Shown: in pieces, positions 34,335-43,133 of the stretch
Position numbering within the stretch: the stretch's first letter is position 1
Layout: each line of letters opens with the position of its first letter
Source of the DNA: UMGS363 sp051881815
GTDB lineage: Bacteria > Bacillota > Clostridia > Oscillospirales > Ruminococcaceae
Assembly (NCBI GenBank): GCA_051881815.1
Contig: JBJEQP010000023.1
Location: 1-64,000 of the forward strand
Length of the DNA: 64,000 nucleotides
Direction of reading: 5' to 3'
Notes under the pieces: model-generated
Told to the model about the DNA's origin: nothing
What the model saw: the letters and a program-made list of their open reading frames with translations, nothing else
Database searches by the model: none
Program-made: the position numbers and the translations under genes

Positions 34335-34508
34335 TCACGCCCTCCCAATGCGTTCCATGAACGCTTTCTTCCGAGCAATCTCATCGGCGCAATCGTAGGA
34401 GATCTGCTCCGCTTCGGCTTCGGTTATGCCCTCGACCTCGGCTATTTCTGCCGCCGTCATACCGAGAGCAAATGACTTTACGATCTCATTTTTCTGTTCG
34501 TTGTTCAT
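34335..34508 (-). CDS. Small phage protein, 57 residues
   Basis: Starts MNNEQKNEIVKSFALGMTAA and ends FMERIGRA; mainly helical, with a segment (MTAAEIAEVEGITEAEAEQI) that looks like a helix-turn-helix-type pair. GGAGGGAAATATT precedes the ATG and its TGA lies 3 bp before the endolysin start, so it is translationally coupled. No function recognised. Confidence 0.7.
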   Translation of the reverse strand: MNNEQKNEIVKSFALGMTAAEIAEVEGITEAEAEQISYDCADEIARKKAFMERIGRA

Positions 34509-34521
34509 AATATTTCCCTCC

Positions 34522-34755
34522 TTATTCTGCTACCTCATCAACAGATTCAGAGCTTTCCGCCTCTTCCGCAGCCGCACGTTCCGCTTCAATACGAGCATTC
34601 TTTTCATCAATAGCCGACTGGATCTCCGCAAGATTGGCTTCGGAAAGAACGCCCTTTTCAAACCATCCTGCAGCGTTGAGAATGATTTGATAATCAGCCA
34701 TTTTTCCAACAGCTGCGATAAACCCGTTTTTGATAAAATTTTCAAGACTAAACAT
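34522..34755 (-). CDS. Small phage protein, XkdX-like position
   Basis: 77 residues (MFSLENFIKNGFIAAVGKMA ...), helical, ending in an Ala/Glu-rich stretch. Its size and place between a tail-tip gene and the endolysin resemble XkdX-type proteins, but the sequence match is not decisive. GGAGGAAAAAATT precedes the start. Confidence 0.65.
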   Translation of the reverse strand: MFSLENFIKNGFIAAVGKMADYQIILNAAGWFEKGVLSEANLAEIQSAIDEKNARIEAERAAAEEAESSESVDEVAE

Positions 34756-34775
34756 AATTTTTTCCTCCTCAAAAT

Positions 34776-35942
34776 TTATACATTTCCGCCAAGGCTCAAA
34801 ACAGCGGCTCTCAATTCATCTATTTGCGCCTGCATACCGTTGAAAATCGGCAGAACATACTCCGAAAAAGCCTTGTTCGTACAGTATTTCACGGACATAT
34901 CAGCATCGGCACTGTTTGAAAAATTCGTCACTCCGTCAAATGTCTGCAAAGTCTTCAATGCAGCTACTTCCGCAGATGTCAACTCGATTTCATATGGTGT
35001 TTCAAGCGGATAAATAATATACACATCGTTGCTGTCAACGAAATTTTTCATATCGTCCAACGATGTAAATTTATCATTTTCTGCAACGGAGTTTCTTAAT
35101 ATTATTGAACCTGTGTTCATTATGAAACATCTGAATTTGTTTCTGTTTTCAGCAGTATTTGCAACGTCTAAATTTACTCCCACGAAAAAATTACTGATTG
35201 GCATTAACGAGCTTGATGTATTAGCAATAATATATGTTACGAAATAATTACCGCTTGTTGTTTGTTCCGTCATGCTTTTTATATCCGCAGATGTTAATTT
35301 AATTTTTTCACATCTTTTGATGATCTTACAGGTACCGTCAGCATTATAGACAAGTTCATCGCAAAACCATTTCTGTCCCGTTGAATCAGTGTAATTTCCA
35401 TCAGATCCAACGGGTATTCCGCATAACGGTAAAGCGGATGTTATTTCCGCTGTCAGCGACTGACCGTTCTGATCCGTACTTGTTATCGCTATACTTCCGC
35501 TGTCCCCAACAGAAACAATATCCACAGGCGCATCGGGAGTAGGCGTTCCGTCCTGCACCGACTTACCATAAACATTAAGTCCAAGCAGAGGATATTCAAC
35601 AGCATCAACGGAATAAGAGGACGCACCCGATATTTCATTCCCACCCCCTTTCGAGCCGAGCTTAAAAGGGCAGCTTGCAATTTCACTTGCGATGATCTGA
35701 ACCTTTCCGCTGCCGAGCAGGGTGATATCATTGTCGAATGCACCGCCCGAAATACGAAGCTGCGAGCCTGCTGCAATAGTGAAAGTGCCGTCCGAATCGG
35801 GAACCGGTACGCCGCCGATTCGGGCATAGACATTTCCGGGAGTTTTGTTGTCTATCCAGTAATACGGATAGTTTGACGCAAACTTAACGCTCTGCGGCGT
35901 GTCTGCGGTCAATGTTATGGTTGTTACGGGATCTGTGATCAT
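34776..35942 (-). CDS. Phage tail-tip or receptor-binding protein
   Basis: 388 residues, beta-rich with many Gly/Ser/Asn. It contains YGKSVQDGTPTPDAPVDIVS, a repeat-type motif common in tail fibre and baseplate upper proteins of Firmicutes phages, and ends with a short helical stretch (GMQAQIDELRAAVLSLG) suited to trimerisation. AAAGGAGAATTTCT precedes the ATG. Position between the LRR tail protein and lysis genes supports an adsorption role. Confidence 0.75.
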   Translation of the reverse strand: MITDPVTTITLTADTPQSVKFASNYPYYWIDNKTPGNVYARIGGVPVPDSDGTFTIAAGSQLRISGGAFDNDITLLGSGKVQIIASEIASCPFKLGSKGGGNEISGASSYSVDAVEYPLLGLNVYGKSVQDGTPTPDAPVDIVSVGDSGSIAITSTDQNGQSLTAEITSALPLCGIPVGSDGNYTDSTGQKWFCDELVYNADGTCKIIKRCEKIKLTSADIKSMTEQTTSGNYFVTYIIANTSSSLMPISNFFVGVNLDVANTAENRNKFRCFIMNTGSIILRNSVAENDKFTSLDDMKNFVDSNDVYIIYPLETPYEIELTSAEVAALKTLQTFDGVTNFSNSADADMSVKYCTNKAFSEYVLPIFNGMQAQIDELRAAVLSLGGNV

Positions 35943-35961
35943 AGAAATTCTCCTTTCATTT

Positions 35962-36954
35962 TTAAGGGTAAATACCGTTTGGCGTTGGGATAAGGCAATA
36001 GTTGTACTTCATTGCATTTGAACCAAAGGTGCAATTATCGGGAACGGTTATCTTGTTGAGGATGTAACTGTTTGTAAGGCAGTTGTCGCCGATAGTTTGG
36101 CACTTCGGGAGATTTACTTCACGCAAAGAATCATTGCCATAGAGCGAATCGCTGCCTATGTCCAAACATTCGGGAAGATCAACGTGAGTAAGGCTTTCAC
36201 AGAACCTTAACGAATTACTGCCTACTTTTGTACATTTAAGAAGAGAAAGCTTTTTTAATCCATTGCAGCTGTAAAAGGCATTATCGCCGATTTCGGTCAA
36301 TTCCGAAAGCAAAGGCATGATATTACGAAAATCCAGAGCATAGCAGCCGTTGAACATTCCATTCGGAAGGGATATAGGTCTGACCGTTGCATCAAGAACA
36401 TCAATTTCTGTCAGCCTTGAACAGTTATTTATACTGAATGCTCCACTCAACACATCGCCACTCCCAAACTGCATATACTTGAAATTTGAACCCGATGATA
36501 TATAGTAAGTTCCATTGAAAGTTTTTCCGTCAGCATAAACAAGATCTGTGCCTACCTTAATAGCTATTAAATATGCTTGCTTTGAACTTGCGTTATCACT
36601 GCATTTATAATAATCATAGTCCCCAGCATTATCGGTCACAGTGATTATGTAATCTCCTGCCACGCCGTATGTATGGCTTAATCCTGTAGTTGCATCGAAT
36701 AACTCTGTGGGCGTACCGTCACCCCAATCCACAACGTTTATATTTGCAACGGGCGTGTCCATTCTGTCGCAAGGCGTAATATACGTCATTTCTTGCCCTG
36801 CACCTTTGTCAGTAACCCTAACAAGCACTCTGATCTGATTAGCCGCAGGCTCTTCCATCGCCTTGTACAGAGCAAAATCGGGATCCCTGTTTTTGTAATC
36901 GTCACTTCCGCCGCCCATAGATACACCTAAAATGAATCCGTCATCGAAGCTCAT
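35962..36954 (-). CDS. Phage tail protein with PKD-like and leucine-rich repeat (BspA-type) domains
   Basis: 330 residues. A PKD-like beta domain at about 45-120 (INVVDWGDGTPTELFD then GLSHTYGVAGDYIITVTDN) is followed from about 200 by BspA-type LRR_5 repeats (IGDNAFYSCNGLKKLSLLKC, VGSNSLRFCESLTHVDLPEC, IGSDSLYGNDSLREVNLPKC). Such repeats are common in surface proteins of gut Clostridia, so this is probably an adhesin-like receptor-binding module exchanged with host genomes. It has GGAGTGATGAAAA at its start. Confidence 0.85.
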   Translation of the reverse strand: MSFDDGFILGVSMGGGSDDYKNRDPDFALYKAMEEPAANQIRVLVRVTDKGAGQEMTYITPCDRMDTPVANINVVDWGDGTPTELFDATTGLSHTYGVAGDYIITVTDNAGDYDYYKCSDNASSKQAYLIAIKVGTDLVYADGKTFNGTYYISSGSNFKYMQFGSGDVLSGAFSINNCSRLTEIDVLDATVRPISLPNGMFNGCYALDFRNIMPLLSELTEIGDNAFYSCNGLKKLSLLKCTKVGSNSLRFCESLTHVDLPECLDIGSDSLYGNDSLREVNLPKCQTIGDNCLTNSYILNKITVPDNCTFGSNAMKYNYCLIPTPNGIYP

Positions 36955-36960
36955 TTTTCA

Positions 36961-38355
36961 TCACTCCTTTACCTCCGACTTTTTAAATGAGAGCACATTG
37001 CCTTCATCGTCCTTCTCGATCGTGTATTTGTACCGCTTTCCGTCATAGCTGACGACTGCTTCGCTCTTGTCGGCATTCCAGATCGCAGAACTCGGCACTA
37101 CCTTTGATACCATGGCTCCGCTAAATTCAACAATGCCGCTTGAAGTTGCCTTCGAATAACTGTATCGGGTTTGTTTGACCTCACCTGTTTTTTCGTCCTC
37201 CTTCTTTTCTCCAAGATGTACGATTCCCTGATATCGGGTTATCATCGTATCATTCCCGAGTTTTTCTCCGTTTGTGATCTTATCGGCAAGCTTACGGGAG
37301 AAGAAACCTATATAAGACTGCTCGTCCTCGGTCACTTCATTGCTGCTCATTTCGGCATAAATGCCTGTGCTTGTAAACTTCAAGATCATCGAATTTACTA
37401 TAAATTCAGCAAACGGATCAACGTCATCGGGGTAATTCAATCCTGCTATATTGGCAGTGATTATCGGAAGTTGACTGTCTGTCAGCTTTGATACATCTAC
37501 TATTGCTTTACTGCATCTCCACGAAATATAAGTGAATCCCTTTACTCTGTAAAGAAGCTGTTCAGCGTATTGCTCCGATGCAAAATCGGTTTGTATTTTA
37601 AGCGTTGATAATACATCAGTTTTATCATCGTTTTCATCATCTGTCGCATAGAAATACTCTGACCCTGAATAAGCGATCACCTTCGATATTGCCGATCGTT
37701 CTGACTGCATTGTTATAGCAGCGTGATTCTTTACGGTAAAGGAATTGTTTGCAGACTGCCCGAAGAACACAAAATCAACGATATTATTTGCCTTCATCGT
37801 GAAAAATCCGCACCATGCAGCAGAAATTGTATCAAACAACGCCCTCGCTGTTTTGCCAAGAATTTCTGTTTTTTTAAGCTTCAATCCACCAAAATAACCA
37901 ACATTTGAAGCTATTGATTCATCAAGTCCCAAACCGACATATCCGGCAATATAGCTTGCAATGGAAAATAACGTTATATCTCCGCTGTTTTCGTCATCTT
38001 CTTCTATATTTTCATATGGTATTTCCATGAGATCCGTCGAGATCTCTAATAACGAAAGCCTATCATAGCATTTGAAAGATACTTTTCCGCCTTTTCTTGA
38101 TCGTTGAGAGATATAAAAAGTATAAAGAGTCGTTCGTTCTTCTCCTATGCTGAATATCACTTCCGCTCCCGATTTTGGCGGCTTTTTTGCATACTCATCA
38201 TAAGATATCGAAAAATCAAATTCCGCCGAACTTACCCCCGATATTCCCATTCCGTCCGCATTTTGCTTTAATTGAATATCACAAAATGTATTGTAAGAGA
38301 ATCCATCAATGAAAACAGCACAGCTAAAGACCGTCCTCAATGCCTGTTTTATCAA
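36961..38355 (-). CDS. Phage tail/baseplate protein (hub-like)
   Basis: 464 residues with an N-terminal half typical of siphovirus tail hub proteins (DIQLKQNADGMGISGVSSAE, then YTFYISQRSRKGGKVSFKCY DR) and a C-terminal half of beta structure ending SFKKSEVKE. It overlaps the preceding tail gene by 32 bp. The frame begins with a TTG at 38355; another TTG at 38340 is possible and neither has a strong ribosome site, so the start is uncertain. Confidence 0.7.
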   Translation of the reverse strand: MIKQALRTVFSCAVFIDGFSYNTFCDIQLKQNADGMGISGVSSAEFDFSISYDEYAKKPPKSGAEVIFSIGEERTTLYTFYISQRSRKGGKVSFKCYDRLSLLEISTDLMEIPYENIEEDDENSGDITLFSIASYIAGYVGLGLDESIASNVGYFGGLKLKKTEILGKTARALFDTISAAWCGFFTMKANNIVDFVFFGQSANNSFTVKNHAAITMQSERSAISKVIAYSGSEYFYATDDENDDKTDVLSTLKIQTDFASEQYAEQLLYRVKGFTYISWRCSKAIVDVSKLTDSQLPIITANIAGLNYPDDVDPFAEFIVNSMILKFTSTGIYAEMSSNEVTEDEQSYIGFFSRKLADKITNGEKLGNDTMITRYQGIVHLGEKKEDEKTGEVKQTRYSYSKATSSGIVEFSGAMVSKVVPSSAIWNADKSEAVVSYDGKRYKYTIEKDDEGNVLSFKKSEVKE

Positions 38356-38737
38356 GCTCGCACGCCGTCAGAGTTATATTCGAACTGTATCGTGTACCGA
38401 GAAAGTTCGCCTGTGCCAGCTTTGCGGTAATAGCATCAGTATAACAATTTCCCGTAAAATCAGGACAGCTTACAGCGATAGTTTTATTTTTCAGCTCTTC
38501 TACCAAAGCATTTTTATCCTCGGCAGTAAGCCTTCCCGTGGAAATTTCAAGTCTGAATCTCCTGCCCTTGAGGATCCTCACGGGATTACCATTAAAATCG
38601 GTAAACTGATTTTCGGTATCATATTCATTTGTCCATGTTGCATCGTAACCGCCGATGAGATTCAGCGTATAATCACCGATCGCAACAGTGTAACCGCCGT
38701 TGAGGACTTCGCCTTTTTTCAGAACATATTCTTCCAT
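38324..38737 (-). CDS. Phage tail component downstream of the tape measure
   Basis: 137 residues (EEYVLKKGEVLNGGYTVAIG ...). No named family recognised; its size, beta-rich sequence and place right after the tape measure fit a small tail-tip or Dit-linked protein. AAGGAGGCTTTATTG precedes the ATG at 38737, so the longer TTG start (38740) is not used. Confidence 0.7.
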   Translation of the reverse strand: MEEYVLKKGEVLNGGYTVAIGDYTLNLIGGYDATWTNEYDTENQFTDFNGNPVRILKGRRFRLEISTGRLTAEDKNALVEELKNKTIAVSCPDFTGNCYTDAITAKLAQANFLGTRYSSNITLTACELDKTGIEDGL

Positions 38738-38751
38738 CAATAAAGCCTCCT

Positions 38752-41700
38752 TTATAAGTTGAATGTATTTCCGCCTGAACGCTTCCCTTCTGCTATAAGG
38801 TCCTCAATGGTCGTGTTGATATATTCTTTGTCGTTAAGGTTTATAATTATCGGTGTTTTGTTGCTCGTATCATTTGATGATCCGTTTGAACCGCCATTGT
38901 TTTGGGACGTTCCTGCCGGTGCTGTACCTGCTCCTGTTACGGAAGTAATTCCAAGAATGGACGATATTGCTTTTATATCGTTGATATCATCCATACTGTC
39001 AATAATACCCTGAATATAGCTTTGCGCCGTGGCTGCTCCTTCTTTATAAGCGCTTGCAGGCATATCGGAAAAAATTCCTTTTACAGCATCCGCTGTTTTG
39101 ATATTAAGATTTTCAAGATCATCGGAAACGAGATTTTGTGATTCTTCTTCCGCTTTTGCCTGCAGCCTGTCCCAGTCGGAAAAATAAAGATCAAGCTTTT
39201 CTTTTGAAAGCCCAAGCAATGTATCAATAAAACTCTGACGGCTGCCGTCGCTGTAATTCATGGACTGTATGCGTTCAATAAGGCTATCCGATGCTCCGGC
39301 AGTTTTTAGCTTTTCAAGCGTCTGGTTATACCTGTCAATTTTTTTGATCTCTTCGTTAAGATCCGTGAGAACTTCCTTATTTTTCCCATCCTTATCCGTG
39401 ACAGTTTCCGAAAGATCAATGTCAAGCAGCTCGTCTTTTGCTTTTTCCTTCTGTTTTACAATTTCTTTGTATGAAGATTCAAGCTCTTTTGATAATTCTT
39501 TCGAAGTGTCTTTCCATTGATCAAGCTGCTCTTTGGCGGCTTTTTCCTCTTCTTTTTTTAGCTCATCCGAAAGTTTTTTTCGACCTTTCAGTATTTCAGC
39601 ATTATACTTCTTATATAGCTCACTCTGCTTGTCAAGCCCGTTAACAATGATCTCAATATCGTTCCACATCATTTCTTCCGTGTAACTGTTATCGATCTCC
39701 TGTTTCAGCTTCAGAGCATCTATATTATCCTCTATACGCTCTTTTTCGGCCTTTTCTTCATCTTCGACCTGTTTTTCACGCTCTTTCGCAGCTTCTTCTT
39801 CCAGTTTTATTCTCTCATTTTCAGCCTTTTCTTCCTGCTGCTTTTTCTTTTCAAGATAATCTTCGTATCTGGAAAGTTGTTTGAAATAAAGCTGCGATTC
39901 TGTGTTTGTATTTTCGTCAAGATAAGCCTTTAAATCACTATAATACTCATCCTCGCTTTTTTTGCGAAGTCCAAGACTTACATCCAAACTGTCGACTTTC
40001 GCCTGAAGCGTTTCTTCATACTGTTTGATCTCTTCCTGTTGCTTTTCGGAAAGATCATCAAGAAAGGCGGCGGCTTCTTCACTTCGCTTTCGGTAATAAT
40101 CGCCCCAGTATGAAACAGATGATGTTGACTGTGCTTCTGTCCTTGCACCGCTTATTGATTCCGCAAGCTTGTCATAGCTTGAAGAAGTTTCCTCGATAAG
40201 CTTTTCATTTTCTGCAATTTTGGTATTTGTGCTGTCAAGTACCAGGTTCAATTGATACTGCGCATCCTGATATTTCTGAAAAGCATCGGGATCAAGTCCG
40301 ACCGCAAACATTGCTGCATTTCGATCACCGCCAAATTCACCGTATTCGGTCTTGGTTGTATCAAAAAATTCAGCATATGCACCTGCAGCACCCTTTTCAA
40401 GCTCTGCAAGCGTTTCATTGGAAATGCTTGCAACGGCGTTAGAATAAAGCTGATATGCTTTAGCCTGCGCCGTGTAGTATTCCGTAATATTGTTATAATA
40501 GCTCTCCAACGAATTGCTCTTAGCTTCTTCTATACCCTTGAGCCTTATTTTCTGAATAACATCATCAATGCTGCCGGAAAGCTCCTTGTATGCACCCGTT
40601 TCCTCGTCAATAAGGTCGATAGTACCGGGAGAAAGCTCCTGCAGTTCCTTTGCAAGCTCTATCATTTCAGAGGTTGCAACACCTGTTTTCTCGTATTCAT
40701 TGTAAAGGCGTTTGTATCTCTCGGCTTTCGCTTCAACAGTCCTTGCCTCGGCTTCCGAGCTTGCTACCATTTCATCGGCAGCCTTTTTTATATCTTTTTC
40801 CTTTTCAATTGCGCTGTCAAGCTGCATTACATAGGAACCGATCGCAACGCCTGCGGCTACAATTGCAGAAATAAGCAGTACATAAGGATTTGCGGCAGCT
40901 GCAGCATTGTTTGCTTCTTGCGCAGCCGTTGCCGCCTGCGTAGCAGTCGTAAGAGTTTTGTATGCTTTTATAGCACCCGAAACAGCCGAACCGACAGCAA
41001 CTGCACCCTTGAACGTTCCGTAAGCCGTTACAAGCGATATTACTGCCTCTTTGTGTTCAATAAGATATTTTGCAACCGTAACAGCAGCATCGCCTATACC
41101 CTCAATATCATTCATTATTGAAGGTGCAGAGGACGTTATAAGCTCCGTCAGTTCAAGCGCAACCGGGAGAAGCTTTTCGCCAAGCTCGGCGGAAAGATTC
41201 TGCATAGTCAGCTCCATGATACGCTGCTGATTTGCATAGCTGTCGGAAGTTTTGGCAAAATCTCCCTGCGCATCTGCTGTCTGCTGTAATAGATACTGAT
41301 ATCGCAGCATCGTCTGCTCCTGCTGCGACATTTTTCTCCATGGCTTTTCGATGCCCTCTGCAAGAGCGTAAGCCTCCATATTGGTTACAGACATATTTAT
41401 ACCAAGCTGTTTTAACGGCTCGGTCTCGCCCGATATTCCCGAACGTATCTTTTCAAATGCTGTTTCAATATCGAGATTGTAGAAGGATGCCATATCCCCG
41501 GCAAGCCCTACAAGATCTGTGGAAAGCTGTACAACGCTGTCGCTTGTTATGCCCTGTGATTTGAGCATCGCACCGAGCGTTCCCGTGTACTGCTTTGCCG
41601 CGAGTTCGGACATTCCGAAAGAAGTCGCCGCCTGCTGCGCCCATGTGTTTATTTTATCCGCTGCGCTTCCGAAAGTAGTATCAACAACATTCTGTACCTC

Positions 41701-42282
41701 CGAAAGGTCGGAAGCAAGCTCAATTCCTTCCTTTGCAAAATCTACAAACTCGTCTTTCAGTCTGCGCAGTCCAGACATTACAATATCGGAAAGAACATTA
41801 GCCTTGAATACATCTCCGAATGTTGCAGCGCTTTTTCCTGCATCATCCATTGAGTTCCCGAGCTTCTTTGTTTCATCGGTGAGTTCATCAGTGCTTTTTT
41901 CGGCATTTTGAAGTTGCAGCCTTGTATTTGCAAGCTCCTGTTCATACTGCCTTAATCGGCTCTCGGTGTTAGTAATTTCCTGCTGGTACTTTTTCTGCTC
42001 CGTTACGGATATAGTTCCGTTTGCTGCTGCTTGGTTTACCGCTTCCTCTGCACTTTTAAGCTGTTCAAGCTTTTTCTTCGTGTTTTCAATCGCTGTTCCA
42101 AGCAAATCATATTTATTTTTCAGGTTTTCGGTGTTTTCTCCGCCTTCAAGCTTTAAGCCTTGATTTACTGCTTTAAGCTCTGCAGATGTATTCCGAAGAC
42201 TGTTTTCAACATCGGATAGTGCCGCCGTAAGTCCGGAAGTATCAGCGCCGATCTTCGCCATGTAACCGTATTTGCTTGCCAC
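38752..42282 (-). CDS. Phage tail tape measure protein
   Basis: 1176 residues, mostly helical with long coiled coils (about 20-130 and 650-960). It includes the TP901-type core FVDFAKEGIELASDLSEVQN VVD, FGMSELAAKQYTGTLGAML and a hydrophobic stretch YVLLISAIVAAGVAIGSYVM near residue 460. It sets tail length and is ejected with DNA. A GTG start at 42282 follows GGAGGAGTGAGATC. It is 4 bp after the HK97 gp10-like gene. Confidence 0.95.
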   Translation of the reverse strand: MASKYGYMAKIGADTSGLTAALSDVENSLRNTSAELKAVNQGLKLEGGENTENLKNKYDLLGTAIENTKKKLEQLKSAEEAVNQAAANGTISVTEQKKYQQEITNTESRLRQYEQELANTRLQLQNAEKSTDELTDETKKLGNSMDDAGKSAATFGDVFKANVLSDIVMSGLRRLKDEFVDFAKEGIELASDLSEVQNVVDTTFGSAADKINTWAQQAATSFGMSELAAKQYTGTLGAMLKSQGITSDSVVQLSTDLVGLAGDMASFYNLDIETAFEKIRSGISGETEPLKQLGINMSVTNMEAYALAEGIEKPWRKMSQQEQTMLRYQYLLQQTADAQGDFAKTSDSYANQQRIMELTMQNLSAELGEKLLPVALELTELITSSAPSIMNDIEGIGDAAVTVAKYLIEHKEAVISLVTAYGTFKGAVAVGSAVSGAIKAYKTLTTATQAATAAQEANNAAAAANPYVLLISAIVAAGVAIGSYVMQLDSAIEKEKDIKKAADEMVASSEAEARTVEAKAERYKRLYNEYEKTGVATSEMIELAKELQELSPGTIDLIDEETGAYKELSGSIDDVIQKIRLKGIEEAKSNSLESYYNNITEYYTAQAKAYQLYSNAVASISNETLAELEKGAAGAYAEFFDTTKTEYGEFGGDRNAAMFAVGLDPDAFQKYQDAQYQLNLVLDSTNTKIAENEKLIEETSSSYDKLAESISGARTEAQSTSSVSYWGDYYRKRSEEAAAFLDDLSEKQQEEIKQYEETLQAKVDSLDVSLGLRKKSEDEYYSDLKAYLDENTNTESQLYFKQLSRYEDYLEKKKQQEEKAENERIKLEEEAAKEREKQVEDEEKAEKERIEDNIDALKLKQEIDNSYTEEMMWNDIEIIVNGLDKQSELYKKYNAEILKGRKKLSDELKKEEEKAAKEQLDQWKDTSKELSKELESSYKEIVKQKEKAKDELLDIDLSETVTDKDGKNKEVLTDLNEEIKKIDRYNQTLEKLKTAGASDSLIERIQSMNYSDGSRQSFIDTLLGLSKEKLDLYFSDWDRLQAKAEEESQNLVSDDLENLNIKTADAVKGIFSDMPASAYKEGAATAQSYIQGIIDSMDDINDIKAISSILGITSVTGAGTAPAGTSQNNGGSNGSSNDTSNKTPIIINLNDKEYINTTIEDLIAEGKRSGGNTFNL

Positions 42283-42286
42283 GATC

Positions 42287-42715
42287 TCACTCCTCCAAAA
42301 TTTCTTCTATCATGCGGCCAAGTTCTTCACGAGCCTTATTCTGATTATCAACAATATGCGGAATAGGGGCAACGTTCGATCCGTCCCTTGCCTTGTGACC
42401 TCGTTCAAGCAGATGTGTGAGCTGATAGTTGGTCTTGTTGCGGACATAACCCTGCACACGCCCTTTTTCATAGCTTTTGGTAACGGTCATCCAGCCTTTT
42501 TTGTAGCTTCCCGGTTGATAATTCTCCTTTGCAACTCCATGCACAAGAACAACTTCGCTTTTCGGAACTTTTTTTCGAACGGGTGAATCGTTCTGAATAT
42601 CCTCAAAAGCCATTTCTGTGCATTCCTTTACAGCCTCGGATATTTTCTTGGATTTTTCTTCCGTGTATTTCTTCAAGTCATCGAGAATTGCTTCCGGTAT
42701 CTGCTCTATATCCAT
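42287..42715 (-). CDS. HK97 gp10-like tail completion protein
   Basis: 142 residues. The middle matches the gp10 family: SYKKGWMTVTKSYEKGRVQG, YVRNKTNYQLTHLLERGH, followed by GSNVAPIPHI. It caps the tail tube or joins it to the head. The usual place is among the connector genes just after the capsid; here it is separated from them by the tail tube, chaperone and protease-toxin genes. ATG at 42715 is preferred over GTG 42724. Preceded by late promoter 42748-42780. Confidence 0.8.
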   Translation of the reverse strand: MDIEQIPEAILDDLKKYTEEKSKKISEAVKECTEMAFEDIQNDSPVRKKVPKSEVVLVHGVAKENYQPGSYKKGWMTVTKSYEKGRVQGYVRNKTNYQLTHLLERGHKARDGSNVAPIPHIVDNQNKAREELGRMIEEILEE

Positions 42716-42747
42716 CTTGCACACCCTGTTTCGTATGTTCTGATTTT

Positions 42748-42780
42748 ATAATACCATAAAAAAAACGCCCAAAACGGACA
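42748..42780 (-). promoter_or_regulatory. Phage late promoter 4 (TGTCCG-21-extended -10)
   Basis: Minus strand: AACTGTCCGTTTT (TGTCCG at 42775-42780), 21 nt, TG-G-TATTAT (-10 at 42748-42753). Same pattern as 48232-48264, 52124-52156 and 52763-52795. It starts the unit gp10-tape measure-tail-lysis right after the immunity terminator. Confidence 0.75.
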
Positions 42781-42802
42781 GTTCGGACGGGAAGAGATAA
42801 AA

Positions 42803-42832
42803 AACCGCCTTGCATTTGACTGCAAAGCGGTT
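42803..42832 (-). terminator. Terminator after the immunity gene
   Basis: AACCGCCTTGCA pairs with TGCAAAGCGGTT (one mismatch, 6-nt loop), then TTTTTTAT on the minus strand, 6 bp after the candidate immunity gene. Nearly the same sequence ends the other cassette at 48286-48315. Confidence 0.85.
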
Positions 42833-42837
42833 ATTGA

Positions 42838-43086
42838 TTAATTAAATAACTTTTCGATAGTTTCAAACCTACTGTCGATGCCATACATTACAACACTAAG
42901 CTTGTTGTTTTTTACCAAGAAAAACGGAGGTATCCCAATTATCGGAGCATTTGATAAATCTTCAAATGTAGGAGAAAAAACGTCATATCCGTTCCATTCG
43001 CCAAGATATTCGGCTGAATCGTATTCTCCAAGTTTTTCTAACTCTTTTATTACAAGCTCTTGTGTTTCTTTGCTAATATTTTTCAT
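42838..43086 (-). CDS. Candidate immunity protein for the papain-fold toxin
   Basis: 82 residues (MKNISKETQELVIKELEKLG ... FETIEKLFN), small and acidic with an alpha+beta look (IIGIPPFFLVKNNKLSVVMY). I recognise no family. The role is inferred from context: it lies 44 bp after the toxin-bearing protease gene, has its own consensus promoter (43105-43133) and its own terminator, and is AT-rich like the toxin domain. GAGGTGATATT precedes the ATG at 43086; the frame from 43113 would start upstream of the -10 box and is not used. Confidence 0.7.
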   Translation of the reverse strand: MKNISKETQELVIKELEKLGEYDSAEYLGEWNGYDVFSPTFEDLSNAPIIGIPPFFLVKNNKLSVVMYGIDSRFETIEKLFN

Positions 43087-43104
43087 AATATCACCTCTGT
43101 AATC

Positions 43105-43133
43105 ATTATACATATTGGTGACTGTTTTGTCAA
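43105..43133 (-). promoter_or_regulatory. Sigma-A promoter dedicated to the immunity gene
   Basis: Minus-strand TTGACA (43128-43133) and TATAAT (43105-43110), spacer 17 bp, a perfect consensus. The -35 box overlaps the toxin stop codon (43130-43132). It lacks the TGTCCG late pattern, so it should work in the lysogen without phage late factors. Confidence 0.88.

Noticed and set aside
40252..41121. 289-aa plus-strand frame opposite the tape measure
   Set aside because: Antisense frame to the tape measure coiled-coil region, Cys/Phe-rich, no start signal.
43087..43113. Upstream start (43113) for the immunity gene
   Set aside because: It lies upstream of the -10 box of the promoter at 43105-43133 and lacks a ribosome site, whereas ATG 43086 has GAGGTG at good spacing.
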